From the NCBI GenBank assembly GCA_964600965.1, contig CAZRLO010000068.1, forward strand, positions 1 through 15,339: DNA of 15,339 nt, given 5' to 3'. The notes beneath the pieces are model-generated. The model had not been told where the DNA came from, searched no databases, and saw nothing but the letters and a program-made list of their open reading frames with translations. A program made the position numbers and the translations under genes. Below are positions 13,533 to 15,339 of this stretch, piece by piece (positions within the stretch are counted from its first letter, which is position 1; each line of letters begins with the position of its first letter). Source of the DNA: UBA5972 sp964600965 (lineage in GTDB: Bacteria; Pseudomonadota; Alphaproteobacteria; Rhodobacterales; Rhodobacteraceae).

Positions 13533-14345
13533 TCACGCCGCGACAAACTCGATTTCCCGGCGCAGGAAGCGTGTCGCCTGGTCGGAAACCGATTGCGCGT
13601 TGCCCGTGGTCAGGAACCGCGACTCCCTGCCCGCGCCGGGCATGTCGGGGTGGCGTTCAAGGTAATCGACCAGCGATTCGGCTACGATCCTGCCTTGCGA
13701 AAACACCCGGACCTTGTCGCCCAGCGCCGCCTGAAATTCGTCGTGCATCATCGGATAATGCGTACAGCCCAGAATCGCGGCTTCGGGTTTGGGCATGCGG
13801 CGCAGCAGCGCCTCGACATGGCTGCGCACCAATGCACCTGCCAGAATCTGGTCGCCGTCCTCCAGCGCGTCGACCAGCCCGCCGCAGGGCTGGGCCTCGA
13901 CATCGACGCCGATGGCGCGAAAGGACAATTCGCGCTGAAAGGAGCGGCTGGCCACCGTGGACGGGGTGGCAAACAGCGCGACGTGTTTCACGCCAACCTC
14001 GCGCGGGGCGGAATTGTCGCCCCACTGGCGTTCGGTCAAGGCCTCGATCAGCGGCACGAAAACGCCGAGAACCCGTTTGTCGGCGGGGATCCATTCCTCC
14101 TGCATCCGTCTCAGCGCGGCGGCGGATGCGGTGTTGCACGCCAAGAGCACCAGATCGCAGCCCGCGTCGAACAGGCGCGCGCAACCGGCGCATGTCAGGT
14201 CATAGATGTCGCCGGCATCGCGCACCCCATAGGGCGCGTGCGCGTTGTCGCCGTAATAGACCAACGGCAGGTCCGGCAATTTTTCGTGAATTTCGCGATA
14301 GACGGTCAGTCCGCCAAGGCCGCTGTCAAAGATGCCGACCGCCAT
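13533..14345 (-). CDS. murI: Glutamate racemase
   Basis: A cytosolic cofactor-independent racemase that makes D-glutamate for the peptidoglycan stem peptide. The 270-residue protein opens with GIFDSGLGGLTV (4-15), where the Asp-Ser pair is conserved. It has YYGDNAHAPYG (30-40), and the two catalytic cysteines in LLACNTASAAA (67-77, Cys70) and ILGCTHYP (191-198, Cys194). The start at 14345 has GAGG 7 nt ahead. A good promoter lies directly upstream, overlapping the end of the preceding MDR gene. It probably heads a murI-argC-ccmE transcript, since the gaps are 65 and 4 nt and all run the same way. Confidence 0.96.
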   Translation of the reverse strand: MAVGIFDSGLGGLTVYREIHEKLPDLPLVYYGDNAHAPYGVRDAGDIYDLTCAGCARLFDAGCDLVLLACNTASAAALRRMQEEWIPADKRVLGVFVPLIEALTERQWGDNSAPREVGVKHVALFATPSTVASRSFQRELSFRAIGVDVEAQPCGGLVDALEDGDQILAGALVRSHVEALLRRMPKPEAAILGCTHYPMMHDEFQAALGDKVRVFSQGRIVAESLVDYLERHPDMPGAGRESRFLTTGNAQSVSDQATRFLRREIEFVAA

Positions 14346-14374
14346 TTTCCGCCCTCGATCCCATGGTTTTTCCG

Positions 14375-14403
14375 ACTATATGATTAGCCGGGCCGCCGGT
14401 CAC
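14375..14403 (-). promoter_or_regulatory. Probable promoter of murI (and argC-ccmE)
   Basis: On the minus strand, GTGACC (14398-14403, four of six bases of TTGACA), a 17-nt spacer and TATAGT (14375-14380, five of six of TATAAT), placed about 30 nt ahead of the murI ATG. The -35 box includes the stop codon of the upstream MDR gene, so murI can start its own transcript. The match is seen; activity is inferred. Confidence 0.5.
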
Positions 14404-15339
14404 GCGCAATCCAGCAATACCGCCCCGGATCGCACATTGCGTGCCACCAGATCGTGCGCAAGGGCGCATTCGGCCAACGGCAGGACGCGATCGATGCCAA
14501 GCGCAAGCCACCCTTTTTCGACCGCGCCATTGACGGCACGGACCGCGCGGGCACGATCATCGGGGTCCAGAAGATAGACAATTGCCGCGACCAGCGTGAC
14601 GTTCTTGAACATCAACGCACCGAACGGAATTTGCGGGTTCATGTCCAGTTGCGAGCCAAAGGCGACGATGCGGCCGCCGGGCGCGATCACCTCGGCATCG
14701 ATGGCGATATTCGCACCCAGTTCCACCTCGGTGATCCGGTCGATTGGCTGCCCGCCATTGGCGGCGATGATCTGCGAAGCAACCTCGGGGTCCTTGTAGC
14801 ACAGAACGTGGGATGCGCCGAGTTCACGCAAGCCATCCGCCATGGCCAGATCGCCGGTCGTGGCGATGACGCGGGCGCCGGTCCGCGCCGCGAACTGGAC
14901 CGCCAGGCGACCAACGGTGCCACCCGCCCCGTTGACCAGCACCGAATTACCGACCGGACCACCCTGATGCACCACATGGGCCGCCGTGACCGCCGGAATG
15001 CCAAGGCAGGCGCCCTGATCGAAACTGACCTCGTCGGGCAGCGCCACCGCCTGATCGGCGGGCAACGCGACATATTCCGCCGCCGTACCGAACGGGCGTT
15101 GCCATTGGGCGTTCCACAGCCAGACGCGCTCGTTCATGCGGCGCCGCGTGACGCCTTCACCAACCGCCTCGATCACCCCGGCACCATCGCTGTGCGGAGT
15201 GATGCGCGCAAACGGCATCCCGCCTGGACGCGCGCCCGCCCGCAGCTTGACGTCCGAAGGGTTGACGCCCGAGCGCATGACGCGGACCAGAACTTCGCCC
15301 GGGGCCGGGGTTGGCGTTGTGCACTCGCTAAATTCAAGG
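14400..15339 (-). CDS. Quinone-oxidoreductase-like MDR (zinc-free alcohol dehydrogenase family) protein, 5' end cut off
   Basis: A medium-chain dehydrogenase/reductase of the NADPH:quinone reductase type. The gene enters from the right edge: the frame is open to the last base, and 312 residues are visible of an expected 325 or so. The first visible part includes PTPAPGEVLVRV, then SGVNPSDVKLRAG, the usual substrate-domain start. HSDGAGVIEAVGEGV and the NADPH-binding VLVNGAGGTVGRLAVQFAA follow, the latter's GAGGTVG centred near nt 14920. The structural and catalytic zinc ligands of true alcohol dehydrogenases are absent, which supports the zinc-free quinone reductase group. An internal ATG at 15278 is not the start, because the conserved N-terminus continues upstream of it. 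It ends 54 nt before murI; its stop lies inside the suspected murI promoter. The substrate is unknown. Confidence 0.88.
   Translation of the reverse strand, partial: LEFSECTTPTPAPGEVLVRVMRSGVNPSDVKLRAGARPGGMPFARITPHSDGAGVIEAVGEGVTRRRMNERVWLWNAQWQRPFGTAAEYVALPADQAVALPDEVSFDQGACLGIPAVTAAHVVHQGGPVGNSVLVNGAGGTVGRLAVQFAARTGARVIATTGDLAMADGLRELGASHVLCYKDPEVASQIIAANGGQPIDRITEVELGANIAIDAEVIAPGGRIVAFGSQLDMNPQIPFGALMFKNVTLVAAIVYLLDPDDRARAVRAVNGAVEKGWLALGIDRVLPLAECALAHDLVARNVRSGAVLLDCA

Noticed and set aside
1..15339. tRNA or rRNA genes, CRISPR arrays, insertion sequences, integrases
   Set aside because: No cloverleaf-like tRNA in the gaps, no regularly spaced direct repeats, and no transposase or integrase motifs in any frame.

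Overview
The window reads as chromosomal DNA of an alphaproteobacterium, most likely a member of the Rhodobacterales (roseobacter/Paracoccaceae type). The basis is the high GC content, the pyrH-frr-uppS-cdsA-dxr order, protein sequences that resemble that order throughout, and an endolysin/holin pair of the kind used by Rhodobacterales gene transfer agents (GTAs). This is inference from gene content and remembered family sequences; no database was searched.

Region 1 (1-3058, minus strand) is a tight housekeeping operon: pyrH, frr, uppS, cdsA and the start of dxr. It covers UMP kinase, ribosome recycling, undecaprenyl carrier synthesis, CDP-diacylglycerol synthesis and the first committed MEP-pathway step. 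uppS/cdsA and cdsA/dxr overlap by 4 nt. A promoter with a perfect TTGACA -35 box lies upstream of pyrH. Region 2 (3206-6891, plus strand) holds miaA, an AraC-type regulator and an orphan Tat-exported family-5 solute-binding protein with no permease genes beside it.

Region 3 (7124-15339, minus strand) reads, in transcription order: a truncated quinone-oxidoreductase-like MDR gene, murI, argC, ccmE, a GH108-type endolysin, a GTA-type holin, a 380-nt gap, ccmF, ccmH, and a PaaG-like enoyl-CoA hydratase/isomerase. A good promoter for murI overlaps the stop codon of the MDR gene. The cytochrome c maturation genes (ccmE, ccmF, ccmH) are split by the two-gene lysis cassette. The endolysin and holin overlap by 10 nt.

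The most interesting part is this lysis cassette (10822-11921). It is far from any GTA structural gene in the window and lies directly behind ccmE. Two TTAA half-sites resembling CtrA recognition sequences stand just upstream of the endolysin, and the endolysin carries a textbook EF-hand calcium loop inside its catalytic domain. The remaining genes look ordinary and intact apart from the two cut by the window ends.
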